Below, in pieces: positions 43,969 to 53,745 of a DNA stretch of 64,000 nt. The notes beneath the pieces are model-generated. The model made no database searches. It was not told the DNA's origin and saw nothing but the letters and a program-made list of their open reading frames with translations. Made by a program: the position numbers and the translations under genes. The DNA is from Balneola sp. (lineage in GTDB: Bacteria; Bacteroidota; Rhodothermia; Balneolales; Balneolaceae): NCBI GenBank assembly GCA_017643645.1, contig JAEPNB010000003.1:124001-188000 (forward strand), in the 5' to 3' direction. Within the stretch, counting starts at the first letter, position 1, and every line of letters begins with the position of its first letter.

Positions 43969-44958
43969 TTGGCATCTACTATATACGATATTGCAGAAGA
44001 AGCAGGAGTAAGTATTGCTACCGTTTCAAGAGTGTTCAATCAAAGAGATAATGTCTCTGAAAGAACCCGTAAAAAGGTCTTGGAAATAGCTGAAAGGGTT
44101 GGTTATCACCCACAGGCTAATGCTCAAGGTCTTGCGAGCAGAAAAACCAATACTATTACCGTCGTTGTTCCTGTGATCTCAAATTATTTCTTTATGGAAG
44201 TATTAGGAGGCATACAGGATAAACTGAATAGTTATGATTACGAATTAACTATTTTCAATATCAGCCCCAGTAAAAATACATTTACACAGGTTGAGCATGT
44301 ACTTAAAAGAAGAGCCTCTGAAGGGTGTTTATTTATTTCAACACATTTGGAGCAGGAAGAGTGGCACCAATTGAAACGTTATAATATTCCGATCACTTTA
44401 ATTGATGAATATTACGACGGTTTTGATTCAGTAAGTGTTGATAATCTGGAGGGCGCATACAGAGCTACAAAATACCTTTTAGACAGAGGGTTGGACAGAG
44501 TTGCCATGCTTTCCGCTTTAATAACTTCAAAGCCTATTCAAAGTCGGATAAAAGGCTTTAAAAAAGCCTACGATGTTACAGGTAAAGAATTTTCAAACTC
44601 TTTTATAGTAGCCGGAGATTCAACTTACCGTGATGGTTTCACAGAACGCGGAGGATATGAAGCAATGATCAAAATTCTTACCATGAATCCCGAAATTCAG
44701 GCTTGTTTCTGTGCTTCTGATATTCAGGCTGTTGGCGCTTTAAAAGCTATGCAGGATATGAATAAATGTATTCCTCTTATCGGTTATGATGATATTGAAC
44801 TAGCTGAGTATATGGGGCTTTCTACTATACGTCAGCCAATGAGAGATATGGGTTTTTTTGCAACTCAAAATCTGATTGACAGATTAGAGAACCCCAAAAA
44901 AGCTGTTTCACAAACTGTTTATACACCGGAATTAATTTTAAGAGACTCAACTGAGTAA
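43969..44958 (+). CDS. LacI-family transcriptional regulator
   Basis: 329 residues. The N-terminal LacI-type HTH is TIYDIAEEAGVSIATVSRVF (about 4-23), with the hinge helix near 53-62 (ANAQGLASRK). The periplasmic-binding-protein-like effector domain follows (ITVVVPVISNYFFMEVLGGI ... LIGYDDIELAEYMGLSTIRQP). The start is TTG at 43969. It sits in the middle of an alpha-glucan locus, so a maltodextrin-type effector is likely. The operator-like inverted repeat in the promoter at 31676-31704 is its probable target. The enzyme gene downstream starts 8 bp after its stop. Confidence 0.92.
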   Translation: MASTIYDIAEEAGVSIATVSRVFNQRDNVSERTRKKVLEIAERVGYHPQANAQGLASRKTNTITVVVPVISNYFFMEVLGGIQDKLNSYDYELTIFNISPSKNTFTQVEHVLKRRASEGCLFISTHLEQEEWHQLKRYNIPITLIDEYYDGFDSVSVDNLEGAYRATKYLLDRGLDRVAMLSALITSKPIQSRIKGFKKAYDVTGKEFSNSFIVAGDSTYRDGFTERGGYEAMIKILTMNPEIQACFCASDIQAVGALKAMQDMNKCIPLIGYDDIELAEYMGLSTIRQPMRDMGFFATQNLIDRLENPKKAVSQTVYTPELILRDSTE

Positions 44959-44966
44959 CTATATTT

Positions 44967-47879
44967 ATGAAGAATTTTTTAGTATCAGGATCAGTATTTC
45001 TAACCTTTCTGTTTTTGCCAGTATTTGCATTATCTCAGGTTGTAACTTTTGAACCTTCTTTTGCAACTCAGAACGATACATTAACTCTTACTTTTGACGC
45101 CACAGAAGGTAATGGTGGTTTAGAAGGTTTTACCGGCGATGTTTACATATTTACCGGGCTAATTACAGATAAAAGCTCGACACCCTCCGACTGGAAATAC
45201 GTTCAATCGAGTTGGGATTCTTATCCTTCAAAGCTAAAGACTACAGCACTTGGAAATGATAAATGGGAATTTAAATATCCTTCTTCGATTAGAGAGTTTT
45301 ATAATGTTTCAGCTTCAGACGATGTTCTGGAAATTGCAATGTTATTCAGAGGAACTAATGATGGAGCGGGTAATCCGGATGCAGTTGGTAGAGGTGCAGG
45401 CGGTTCTGATATTTTTTTAGAATTATTTAAAAATGAAGTTTCCGTTCAGTTTTTAAATCCTACAGAAAAGTCAAAGATCATTAAGACCAATGAAAGTTTT
45501 GAGATTCAGGGAATAGGAAATTCCCCGGCCGGAAACCTTAATTTGAGTTTGAAACTAAATGGTACTGAAGTAGCACAAACTTCTGTCTCTGATACAGTTA
45601 GTTACGTATTTTCGTCAGCAACGGAAGGGAATTATAAATTTGATCTTATAGGCGATGACGGGGCAGGTGAAGAGGATTCAACTTCTGTTAATATCATTGT
45701 TACAGACGGCGCGGTTATGGAAGCTCGTCCCGCCGGACTAGAAGATGGAATCACTTATGGTGAAAACGGGACTTCGGTTTCTTTATCACTTTTTGCTCCA
45801 GGTAAGAGTGAAGTGTTTGTAGTTGGGGATTTTTCGGATTGGGAATTAGATTTCAACAACCAAATGAAGAAAGATTCTCTGAAGGCAGACAGTGTTTGGT
45901 TCTGGACTGAGATTACCGGATTAACTCCGGGCGAAGAGTATGGCTTCCAATATGAAATTGATGGAAGTTTAAGAATCGCTGATCCTTATTCAGAATTAGT
46001 ACTTCATCCAAATGATGACAATTTTATTTCTGAATCTGTATTTCCGAATTTAAAAGAATATCCAAACGGAAAAACCACAAACTATGTAGGTGTTCTGTTT
46101 CCCGGAAAAACCCCGTACCAATGGGAAGCTACAGGTTATGAGAGACCCAAAAAAGAAGATTTAGTTATTTACCAACTTTTAGTCAGAGATTTCTTAGCTG
46201 ATCACAGCTATTCGTCACTTATAGACACTCTGGACTATGTAGACAGACTTGGAATTAATGCCATTGAATTATTGCCTGTAAGCGAGTTTGACGGAAATGA
46301 AAGCTGGGGATATAACCCAAGTTTCCATCTTGCATTGGATAAATATTACGGTACTCCCGATAAATTCAGAGAGTTTATTGACGAAGCCCATAAAAGAGGA
46401 ATAGCGATTATTTTGGATGTGGTGATGAATCACGCAACAGGTCAAAATTCACTATACAGAATGTATGAAGTTGGAAGTAATCCATATTTCAATACAGAAG
46501 CAAAACACGAGTTTAACGTCTTCAATGATTTTAATCATCAATATTCCGGTACACAGTACTACAATAAAAAAATGATCGAGCATTGGATCAATGAGTATAA
46601 TATTGATGGATTCAGATGGGATTTAACAAAAGGATTTACACAAAATTGTAGTCCGGCAGGCAATGGTTGTACAAGTTCTTACCAACAAGACAGAGTCGAT
46701 CTTTTAAAAAAGTACGCTGATTATCAATGGGCAGCTGACCCTGATTTTTACGTGATTTTTGAACACTTGGGAACTTCAAATGAAGAAAAGCAGTGGGCTG
46801 ATTACCGTATCAACGAAGGAAAAGGAATCATGCTTTGGGGGAATATGAATCACCCATATAATGAAGCGACGATGGGATACATTTCTAACTCAAATTTGTA
46901 TGGAGTGCTTTCTGAATCAAGAGGATTTCAGGAAGAAAGATTGATCGGATATATGGAAAGTCATGATGAGCAATGGCTGATGTTCAAAAATATCAGTTTT
47001 GGGAATTCATCCGGGGATTACAACGTAAGAAATCTGAACACAGCTTTGGGTAGACAAAAACTTGCGGGTGCTTTCTTCTTTACACTTCCGGGTCCTAAGA
47101 TGATTTGGCAGTTTGGTGAAGTTGGATATGGCTATGGAGACAATGGGGAGCAATGTTTAAATGATTCTGAAGATTGTCCGGCTAGTGCTCCGGGCAGAGT
47201 TGCAAACAAGCCAATTCGTTGGGACTATTGGAATACTAAAGGAACTGAACGGGTAAAGCTCTATAAAACCTGGGCTGCACTTATCAACTTAAGAAACAGC
47301 AGTCCTGCTTTTACAGAACCGGAAAGTACTACCTACGCTTTATCAAATCGTATAAAAAGAATAATTCTTGAACATTCAGATACTGATGTGGTTGTAGTTG
47401 GAAATTTTGATGTTACTGCAATCACAACAACGGGGGATTTCCCACAAACTGGAACGTGGTACGATTATTTTGAAGGATCAGAGTACGAAGTAACTGATTC
47501 CGAACAAGCAATTCGATTAGAGCCGGGTGAATTCAAGGTGTATACAACTAAGCAATTTGATGCACCTGAATCGGGTATAGCAACTTCAACTGAAGAATTA
47601 CCAAGCGAAGGTCCTGAATCCTTTAAGCTTTACAACAACTACCCAAATCCTTTCAATCCATCTACAAACATCAAGTTTGATGTTGCAAAGACGGGAGTAG
47701 TTAAACTGGAAGTGTTTGACATACTTGGAAGAAAAGTCGCCACACTTTTTGATGGTAGAAAATCCGTTGGTACACATACTGTAACATTCGATGCATCATC
47801 ACTTTCAAGTGGGGTTTATTTCACCCGATTTACAGCCGGAAATACGGTGCAAGTTCAGAAAATGACATTACTAAAATAA
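44967..47879 (+). CDS. GH13 alpha-amylase family enzyme, T9SS-sorted
   Basis: 970 residues. The signal peptide (LVSGSVFLTFLFLPVFALSQ) is followed by N-terminal beta domains, an E-set/CBM48-like domain near 255-345 (SVSLSLFAPGKSEVFVVGDF), and a GH13 barrel from about 385. Catalytic residues are D552 (DGFRWDLTKGF), E599 (VIFEHLG) and D667 (MESHDEQ); DVVMNHATG is conserved region I. The C-terminal T9SS domain is LYNNYPNPFNPSTNIKFDV ... QKMTLLK. It should act on alpha-1,4 glucans at the cell surface, starting starch breakdown. Exact specificity is not predictable. Confidence 0.93.
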   Translation: MKNFLVSGSVFLTFLFLPVFALSQVVTFEPSFATQNDTLTLTFDATEGNGGLEGFTGDVYIFTGLITDKSSTPSDWKYVQSSWDSYPSKLKTTALGNDKWEFKYPSSIREFYNVSASDDVLEIAMLFRGTNDGAGNPDAVGRGAGGSDIFLELFKNEVSVQFLNPTEKSKIIKTNESFEIQGIGNSPAGNLNLSLKLNGTEVAQTSVSDTVSYVFSSATEGNYKFDLIGDDGAGEEDSTSVNIIVTDGAVMEARPAGLEDGITYGENGTSVSLSLFAPGKSEVFVVGDFSDWELDFNNQMKKDSLKADSVWFWTEITGLTPGEEYGFQYEIDGSLRIADPYSELVLHPNDDNFISESVFPNLKEYPNGKTTNYVGVLFPGKTPYQWEATGYERPKKEDLVIYQLLVRDFLADHSYSSLIDTLDYVDRLGINAIELLPVSEFDGNESWGYNPSFHLALDKYYGTPDKFREFIDEAHKRGIAIILDVVMNHATGQNSLYRMYEVGSNPYFNTEAKHEFNVFNDFNHQYSGTQYYNKKMIEHWINEYNIDGFRWDLTKGFTQNCSPAGNGCTSSYQQDRVDLLKKYADYQWAADPDFYVIFEHLGTSNEEKQWADYRINEGKGIMLWGNMNHPYNEATMGYISNSNLYGVLSESRGFQEERLIGYMESHDEQWLMFKNISFGNSSGDYNVRNLNTALGRQKLAGAFFFTLPGPKMIWQFGEVGYGYGDNGEQCLNDSEDCPASAPGRVANKPIRWDYWNTKGTERVKLYKTWAALINLRNSSPAFTEPESTTYALSNRIKRIILEHSDTDVVVVGNFDVTAITTTGDFPQTGTWYDYFEGSEYEVTDSEQAIRLEPGEFKVYTTKQFDAPESGIATSTEELPSEGPESFKLYNNYPNPFNPSTNIKFDVAKTGVVKLEVFDILGRKVATLFDGRKSVGTHTVTFDASSLSSGVYFTRFTAGNTVQVQKMTLLK

Positions 47880-47894
47880 TTTAGAAAGCATAGC

Positions 47895-50243
47895 ATGAGG
47901 AAATTAACCGGGTTAGTAGTACTGTTTTTGATTTGGGGATGCTCCTCAGAAAGTAATATCAATTACGGAGATCAGATCGTTGGATTGGGATCTCCAATTA
48001 CTTTAGGATATGATTCCACAGTTGTGATCATGGAAGACTATTTCATGGATCCATCAAAAATCGATGATGTTTCTACACCTTCTTCAATTACTTATTATTT
48101 GACTGATGAGAATTCAGAATTAGTTTTGAAAGGTGATATCTCAGGAAAACTTGATATCATTTCTTTCCATGATGGTGATGTTTCTTACGATATACTGTTA
48201 AAAAAGACTTTAAAACAGGAAGTAACTTTTAGTTTAGAGGATAAAGGTTATGATCTTGTACAGATAAAAGGAGAGATGAATGCCTGGAATCCTAATGCTT
48301 CGGATTTCAAAAAGGAAAATGGCGCATGGACTTTCAGCATGTTGGTTAACGAAGGTTTATATCAGTATCTGTATGTGGTTGATGGAGAGGAGATGAAAGA
48401 CCCATCTAATTCAGAAACTGTCTCTAATGGTATGGGTGGATTTAATAATCTGCTTAAAGTAGGAAACATTGATGCTGTAAAGCCGAAATTAGATACGTAT
48501 GATTTTTCAGATGAACGAGTGTATCTGCAATCAGATGAAGCCGAGAATGTAATCGCACTTTGGGAAAATCATCAGCTGAAAACTGAATTCAAAGACGATA
48601 TCATCAGAGTGTATTTACCCGAGAATTCTGATTTAGAAGGAAGAACGCATATTCGCGCATGGACTTTCAATGAAAACGGGATCTCAAACGATGTGCTTAT
48701 TCCTTTGGAAAACGGTAAGGTTCTGGATGATTCTGAAAGCCTTGGCCGAAAGGACGTGAGAGCATGGAACATGTATTTTGTTCTTATTGACCGATTCAAA
48801 GATGGAAATCCTTCAAACACCAGAAAAGTTGATGATCCTGATATCCATCCAAAAGCCAATTATTATGGTGGAGACATTGCAGGAATTACACAAAAGATCA
48901 AAGATGGTTATTTTGATAAGATCAATGTAAATGCACTTTGGCTTTCACCAATTTCTCAGAATCCGGAAGACGCATGGGGATTATGGGACAAAGGCGGTGT
49001 AATAACCAAATTTTCAGGTTATCACGGGTACTGGCCAATCTCATCTTCCAAAATTGATGATCGATTTGGAACATCAGAAGAGTTTAAAGAGCTGCTCAAT
49101 GTTGCACATGAAAACGGAATGGCTGTGATTTTAGATTATGTAGCCAATCACGTTCATAAAAATCATCCTGTTTACCAAAGAAATCCTGAATGGGCAACAG
49201 ATCTGTATCTGCCTGATGGAAGAATGAACACGGAATTATGGGATGAGCAGCGACTTACCACTTGGTTTGATACTTTCATGCCTTCGCTGGACTTTTCAAA
49301 TCCTGAAGTAATAGAAACAATGACGGATTCAGCTCTGTTCTGGGTTCAGGAATATGAATTGGATGGTTTCCGCCATGACGCCACAAAGCACATTCAGTTA
49401 GAGTTCTGGAGAACATTGACCAGAAAAGTAAAAGAAGAAATTGTAGTTCCTGAAAACAGACAAGTATTTCAGGTGGGAGAGACTTACGGAAGCCGTGAGC
49501 TGGTAGCCAGCTATATTAATTCAGGAATGCTTGAAAGTCAGTTCGATTTCAGCATGTACGATGCAGGCTTGAATGCCTTCGGTCAGGATCTTTCTTTTGA
49601 AGGGTTACAAAGCCAGCTTCAGGAAAGCTTCAATTACTTTGGTTATCACAATATGATGGGGATAATTTCAGGAAATCATGATAAGCCTCGATTCATTACG
49701 CTAACCAGCGGCGAAGTAAAATGGGATGAAGATTCTAAACTAGCAGGATGGACAAGAGAGATCGGTTCACCTCAAGCTTTTGCTTATGACCGACTGAGTT
49801 TGCTTCTGGCTTTTAATCTGACTATTCCCGGAATTCCGGTAACTTATATGGGCGACGAATTTGGAATGCCCGGCGCTAACGATCCTGATAACAGAAGATG
49901 GATGCGATTTGAGGATTCTGAATTAAGTCAGCTTGAGTTAAGGAACAGAAGCATCTATTCAAAATTGTCGGAGTTGAGAACTTCAGAAATGTCCATTCTT
50001 TTTGGTGACTTTCAATTCCATAAAGTTGCAGATGATGTTATGGCTTATTCCAGAGCTTATTTCGCTCAGCAAACCATTGTAGTTTTCAACAAGAGTAAAA
50101 CACAGCAACAGATATCAGTTGAACTGAGATCGGGTTTTGATTATTCAAGCTTGGCAAATCATTTTGGCAATTCTTTCTCAGTTGATGGGAACACATTAAC
50201 TGTGACTTTACCTTCAAATTCATTCGAAATTTTAACGCTTTAA
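47895..50243 (+). CDS. GH13 glycosidase lipoprotein, neopullulanase/cyclomaltodextrinase-like
   Basis: 782 residues. Lipoprotein signal MRKLTGLVVLFLIWGC with Cys 16. N-terminal E-set domains (LVQIKGEMNAWNP) resemble glycan-binding modules. The GH13 barrel has DYVANHVHKNHP, nucleophile D495 in DGFRHDATKHI, acid/base E529 in VGETYGS and D596 in SGNHDKPR. It resembles SusA/neopullulanase- and cyclomaltodextrinase-type enzymes that cleave maltodextrins. It is lipid-anchored, in the periplasm or on the surface. It lies 15 bp after the T9SS amylase gene. Confidence 0.92.
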   Translation: MRKLTGLVVLFLIWGCSSESNINYGDQIVGLGSPITLGYDSTVVIMEDYFMDPSKIDDVSTPSSITYYLTDENSELVLKGDISGKLDIISFHDGDVSYDILLKKTLKQEVTFSLEDKGYDLVQIKGEMNAWNPNASDFKKENGAWTFSMLVNEGLYQYLYVVDGEEMKDPSNSETVSNGMGGFNNLLKVGNIDAVKPKLDTYDFSDERVYLQSDEAENVIALWENHQLKTEFKDDIIRVYLPENSDLEGRTHIRAWTFNENGISNDVLIPLENGKVLDDSESLGRKDVRAWNMYFVLIDRFKDGNPSNTRKVDDPDIHPKANYYGGDIAGITQKIKDGYFDKINVNALWLSPISQNPEDAWGLWDKGGVITKFSGYHGYWPISSSKIDDRFGTSEEFKELLNVAHENGMAVILDYVANHVHKNHPVYQRNPEWATDLYLPDGRMNTELWDEQRLTTWFDTFMPSLDFSNPEVIETMTDSALFWVQEYELDGFRHDATKHIQLEFWRTLTRKVKEEIVVPENRQVFQVGETYGSRELVASYINSGMLESQFDFSMYDAGLNAFGQDLSFEGLQSQLQESFNYFGYHNMMGIISGNHDKPRFITLTSGEVKWDEDSKLAGWTREIGSPQAFAYDRLSLLLAFNLTIPGIPVTYMGDEFGMPGANDPDNRRWMRFEDSELSQLELRNRSIYSKLSELRTSEMSILFGDFQFHKVADDVMAYSRAYFAQQTIVVFNKSKTQQQISVELRSGFDYSSLANHFGNSFSVDGNTLTVTLPSNSFEILTL

Positions 50244-50252
50244 AAAATAAAT

Positions 50253-51620
50253 ATGCTTAAGCGAACTTTACTTTTATCCATTTTTGTAGCCTCGGTATTT
50301 GGGGCCTGTACTCCGACAGAAAAACCGGTTGAGAAAAAACCAAGTCAGGTAGTTCATCCTGAATGGAGTAAAAATGCGAATATTTATGAAGTGAATATCC
50401 GTCAGTATTCTGAAGAAGGAACATTCAAAGCTTTTCAGGAAGATCTTCCAAGATTAAAAGAAATGGGAGTTAAGATCTTATGGCTGATGCCTATTCATCC
50501 GATTGGAAAGATCAACAGGAAAGAAACAGAAGAGAGCAGAGGAAGTTATTATTCGGTAGCTGACTACAAAAAAGTAAATCCGAACTTTGGAACAGAAGAA
50601 GACTTTAGAAATTTGGTTGACGCAGCCCATGAGCAAGGCTTTAAGCTGATCATTGACTGGGTTGCAAATCATTCAGCCTGGGATAATCCATGGACTGAAA
50701 ACAAAGATTGGTATGAGTTGACAGAAGATGGAAACTTCATGCCTCCAAGAGGAACAGATTGGTCGGATGTTATTCAGCTTGATTATACTAATGAAGAAAT
50801 GCGCGCTGCTATGCTTGACGCAATGGAATATTGGGTAAGTGAATTTGATATAGACGGGTATCGTTGTGATGTAGCAGGAATGGTTCCAACAGATTTCTGG
50901 GAAAATGCGAGAGTAGAACTAGATAAGATAAAGCCGGTATTCATGCTTGCGGAAGATGGAGAGCCTGAATTACTTCACAAAGCGTTTGATATGAATTATG
51001 CATGGGAATACGCTCATGTAATTCGTGAAATTGCGAAAGGAGAACAAACATTCGAAGATCTGGATGCACTTTTTGAAAGAGACGACAAACGCTTTCCTGA
51101 TAATGCATACAGAATGTATTTCACGTCCAATCATGATGAGAATTCATGGAATGGAACCGATCCTGAAATGTATGGCGACAATTTCGAAAACTTCGCAGTT
51201 CTATCTGCTACCGTTAAAGGAATGCCATTGATTTATAACGGACAGGAAAGTGATCTGGATAAACGATTAGAATTCTTTGAAAAGGATGAGATCGAGTGGA
51301 AGGATTATAAGTATGCTGATCTTTACAAAATGCTGTTGACCTTAAATACAGAAAATGAAGCGCTTTGGAATGGAGATTTTGGTGGGAAAACAATCAGAGT
51401 GGAATCTCCAAAAGGCACATACGCTTTCAAAAGAAAAAAAGGTGATCATGAAATTTGGGTTGCAATCAATAATAATTCTGAATCTGTAATGATCAACTTT
51501 CCTGATTGGAGTCATGAGACATTCTCAGTGTATGGAGCAATAGAAGAAGTAACTGATATTACTACAATAGAGTTACCGGCTAACGAGTGGTTCATTATTT
51601 CAACGCTTAAACAACAATAG
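50253..51620 (+). CDS. Compact GH13 alpha-amylase lipoprotein
   Basis: 455 residues. Lipoprotein signal MLKRTLLLSIFVASVFGAC with Cys 19. The single GH13 catalytic domain starts almost at once (IYEVNIRQYSEEGTFKAF). Conserved region I is DWVANHSAWD, with nucleophile D206 in DGYRCDVAGM, acid/base E234 in MLAEDGE and D295 in TSNHDENSW. It is shorter than the two GH13 enzymes before it, without N-terminal glycan-binding modules. It likely shortens maltodextrins near the inner membrane before uptake by the MFS carrier, encoded 8 bp downstream. Confidence 0.92.
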   Translation: MLKRTLLLSIFVASVFGACTPTEKPVEKKPSQVVHPEWSKNANIYEVNIRQYSEEGTFKAFQEDLPRLKEMGVKILWLMPIHPIGKINRKETEESRGSYYSVADYKKVNPNFGTEEDFRNLVDAAHEQGFKLIIDWVANHSAWDNPWTENKDWYELTEDGNFMPPRGTDWSDVIQLDYTNEEMRAAMLDAMEYWVSEFDIDGYRCDVAGMVPTDFWENARVELDKIKPVFMLAEDGEPELLHKAFDMNYAWEYAHVIREIAKGEQTFEDLDALFERDDKRFPDNAYRMYFTSNHDENSWNGTDPEMYGDNFENFAVLSATVKGMPLIYNGQESDLDKRLEFFEKDEIEWKDYKYADLYKMLLTLNTENEALWNGDFGGKTIRVESPKGTYAFKRKKGDHEIWVAINNNSESVMINFPDWSHETFSVYGAIEEVTDITTIELPANEWFIISTLKQQ

Positions 51621-51628
51621 GAAGATAT

Positions 51629-52996
51629 ATGTCTGAGCAGCAACAAGATACTATGCCACACCTGAGTTTCTGGCAAATATGGAACATGAGTTTTGGATTC
51701 TTAGGGATTCAATTCGGATTTGCGCTTCAGGGAGGATTCATGTCCAGGATTTTCCAAACACTGGGTGCTGCAAAAGATGATATTCCACTGCTTTGGATAG
51801 CAGCTCCGCTAACCGGTTTATTAGTTCAGCCAATTATTGGATATTTAAGCGATCGTACCTGGAGTGTTAAGTTTGGTAGAAGAAGACCATATTTTCTGAT
51901 CGGAGCAATTCTTAGTTCAATCACTTTGCTATTTGTTCCTCATTCACCGGTTCTTTGGGTTGCTGCAGGTTGTTTGTGGATTCTTGATGCATCCATTAAT
52001 ATTAGTATGGAGCCTTTCAGAGCGTTGGTGGCTGATAAACTACCGGAATCCCAAAGATCTTATGGGTTCGTTGTTCAAACTCTGATCATTGGTATTGGTA
52101 CCTGGATTGCCAGTAACTTACCCTGGATGGTTAGTCAGCTTGGCGTTGCAAATGACGCTGCTCCCGGAGTGGTTCCAATGTCCGTAAAAGTTGCATTTGG
52201 AATAGGCGCTTTTGTTTTCATATCAAGTATTATGTGGACGATTTTCACAACTGATGAATATCCACCGGAAGACATGGAAGCTTTCGAGAAAGAGAAAAAA
52301 GAGAATTCTGGATTCTTTACAGGTGTTAAAGAAATTTTTTCTAATATCGGAAATATGCCGGTTGTTATGAGAAAGCTTGGTGTTGTTCAATTCTTTAGTT
52401 GGTTTGCTTTCTTTACGATGTGGAGCTTTGCCGTTCCGGCACTTACAGAGCATGCCTTCTTAGCTCCTGTACCATCAACTGATGCTTTAGATTTTGATAC
52501 TGCTAATGTTGCTTATAACAATGCCGCCAACCTGGTAGGTTCTTATATGGGTACCTATGGATTATCTTCCATGTTTTTTGCTCTGCTTTTGACTTTTGTT
52601 ACCAGTAAGATCAGAATCAATCGTAAACTGGTTCATTTTGGGTCTTTGTTAATAGGTGGAGCAGGATTTATAAGTATGTACTTCGTTTCTCCTGAAAATA
52701 CAGGGATGCTGAATTTGAGTTTTGTTTGCGTGGGAATTGCCTGGGGAAGTATTCTCTCTATGCCATACGCCATGCTTTCGAGTAGTATAGATCCAAAGAA
52801 GATGGGTTTGTATATGGGACTCTTTAACATGTTTATAGTAATACCACAGATCATTGCAGCGTTGGGAGGGATCAACTTCCTCTATAAAACGATTTTCGGA
52901 GAAGCTACCATAGGTACTATGCTTCTTGCCGGAGTTTGTTTAGCAATCGCAGCCTTTAGTAACTTCCTTATTACAGAAGAGGAAGCTATTAAGTAG
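51629..52996 (+). CDS. MFS sugar transporter, SLC45/sucrose-maltose type
   Basis: 455 residues with about 12 transmembrane helices. The loop 2-3 motif GYLSDRTWSVKFGRRRPYF at 71-89 is the (D/G)RRRPY type of the SLC45/glycoside transporter branch; such Bacteroidota carriers are often annotated as maltose or SusT-like importers. It follows three GH13 genes and probably takes maltose or maltodextrins into the cytoplasm. No cytoplasmic maltose phosphorylase or glucokinase is in the locus, so the fate of the imported sugar is elsewhere. Confidence 0.88.
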   Translation: MSEQQQDTMPHLSFWQIWNMSFGFLGIQFGFALQGGFMSRIFQTLGAAKDDIPLLWIAAPLTGLLVQPIIGYLSDRTWSVKFGRRRPYFLIGAILSSITLLFVPHSPVLWVAAGCLWILDASINISMEPFRALVADKLPESQRSYGFVVQTLIIGIGTWIASNLPWMVSQLGVANDAAPGVVPMSVKVAFGIGAFVFISSIMWTIFTTDEYPPEDMEAFEKEKKENSGFFTGVKEIFSNIGNMPVVMRKLGVVQFFSWFAFFTMWSFAVPALTEHAFLAPVPSTDALDFDTANVAYNNAANLVGSYMGTYGLSSMFFALLLTFVTSKIRINRKLVHFGSLLIGGAGFISMYFVSPENTGMLNLSFVCVGIAWGSILSMPYAMLSSSIDPKKMGLYMGLFNMFIVIPQIIAALGGINFLYKTIFGEATIGTMLLAGVCLAIAAFSNFLITEEEAIK

Positions 52997-53016
52997 TTTC
53001 TACCGTGATTTGAAAA

Positions 53017-53057
53017 GTTGCAACTTTTATTTAAATTGGTTGCAACTATTATTTAAA
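53017..53057. promoter_or_regulatory. Putative operator of the toxin-antitoxin pair: two 19-bp direct repeats with palindromic heads
   Basis: 53017-53035 and 53039-53057 differ at one base (GTTGCAACTWTTATTTAAA). Each begins with the perfect palindrome GTTGCAAC. The period is 22 bp, about two helical turns, so bound dimers would lie on the same face. It lies 10 bp before the antitoxin ATG, where autoregulating antitoxins bind. Confidence 0.65.
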
Positions 53058-53066
53058 GTGATCATT

Positions 53067-53345
53067 ATGGCAAAGAAAGACAAAGATATTGTTTGGTTTG
53101 GGATGAAATTAACTCCCGAAGAAAAGCAGAAAATCGAGTTACTTGCTGAAAGAAAAGGTGTTTCTAAAAAAGAAGCAGTAATGAATGCTGTAAATGAACA
53201 GGTTACAGAATACGAGATCGTGGCTAAACCGGGATCAACATTGGAAAAATTGGCTCCATATGTGGGGATAATCAAAGACGGTCCCGTAGACCTCTCTACA
53301 AATCCTAAATACATGGAAGATTTTGGCAAAGACAGTCTTTCTTGA
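53067..53345 (+). CDS. Putative antitoxin, ribbon-helix-helix-like
   Basis: 92 residues from ATG 53067; a longer frame from 53010 (TTG) would translate through the putative operator and is rejected. The N-terminus KDIVWFGMKLTPEEKQKIELLAERKGVSKKEAV has the beta-strand/two-helix pattern of RHH (CopG/MetJ-like) DNA-binding antitoxins. The C-terminus (YVGIIKDGPVDLSTNP) would bind the toxin. It overlaps the PIN-domain gene by 23 bp and has a repeated palindrome just upstream. Family assignment is by pattern only. Confidence 0.7.
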   Translation: MAKKDKDIVWFGMKLTPEEKQKIELLAERKGVSKKEAVMNAVNEQVTEYEIVAKPGSTLEKLAPYVGIIKDGPVDLSTNPKYMEDFGKDSLS

Positions 53346-53745
53346 TACAGGACCTCTAGTTGCTTTGTTCAGAGAACGGGATCAATTTCACCAATGGGTG
53401 AAAATAGAGCTTAGTAAAGATGATTATAGATTTATTACCTGTGAAGCTGTACTAACTGAAACCCTGTTTCTGACACAAAACTTACCTAAAGTTCTTGATT
53501 CAATCTCGGGAATGATTGAAAGTGGCATGATGGTAGTTCGATCCGCTTTAGTTTCAAATCCAAAAGCAGTCTTCGAAAAGCTCAATAAGTATAATGATCA
53601 GAAAACCTCATTAGCAGATATAAGTCTTCTTGTATTGTACGAAGAGCAAAAGGATTCAGCCATATTTACCACCGACTCTGATTTTCTGATCTATCGAGAT
53701 TCTCAAGGAAAAAAACTTAACCTGATTTCACCATACTTAAAATGA
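53323..53745 (+). CDS. PIN-domain ribonuclease toxin (VapC-like)
   Basis: 140 residues. The four PIN acidic residues are all present: D8 (FLDTGPLVALF), E46 (TET), D99 (SLADISLLV) and D118 (FTTDSDF). PIN toxins are Mg-dependent RNases, often cutting tRNA or rRNA. The start is TTG at 53323, inside the antitoxin end, which couples its translation. Its stop TGA overlaps the ATG of the pullulanase gene (ATGA), so the toxin is translationally linked to the next catabolic gene. A non-toxic PIN RNase is possible. Confidence 0.85.
   Translation: MAKTVFLDTGPLVALFRERDQFHQWVKIELSKDDYRFITCEAVLTETLFLTQNLPKVLDSISGMIESGMMVVRSALVSNPKAVFEKLNKYNDQKTSLADISLLVLYEEQKDSAIFTTDSDFLIYRDSQGKKLNLISPYLK

Noticed and set aside
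53010-53066. TTG-started N-terminal extension of the antitoxin
   Set aside because: It would translate through the repeated palindromic operator, and the ATG at 53067 begins the family-like N-terminus.
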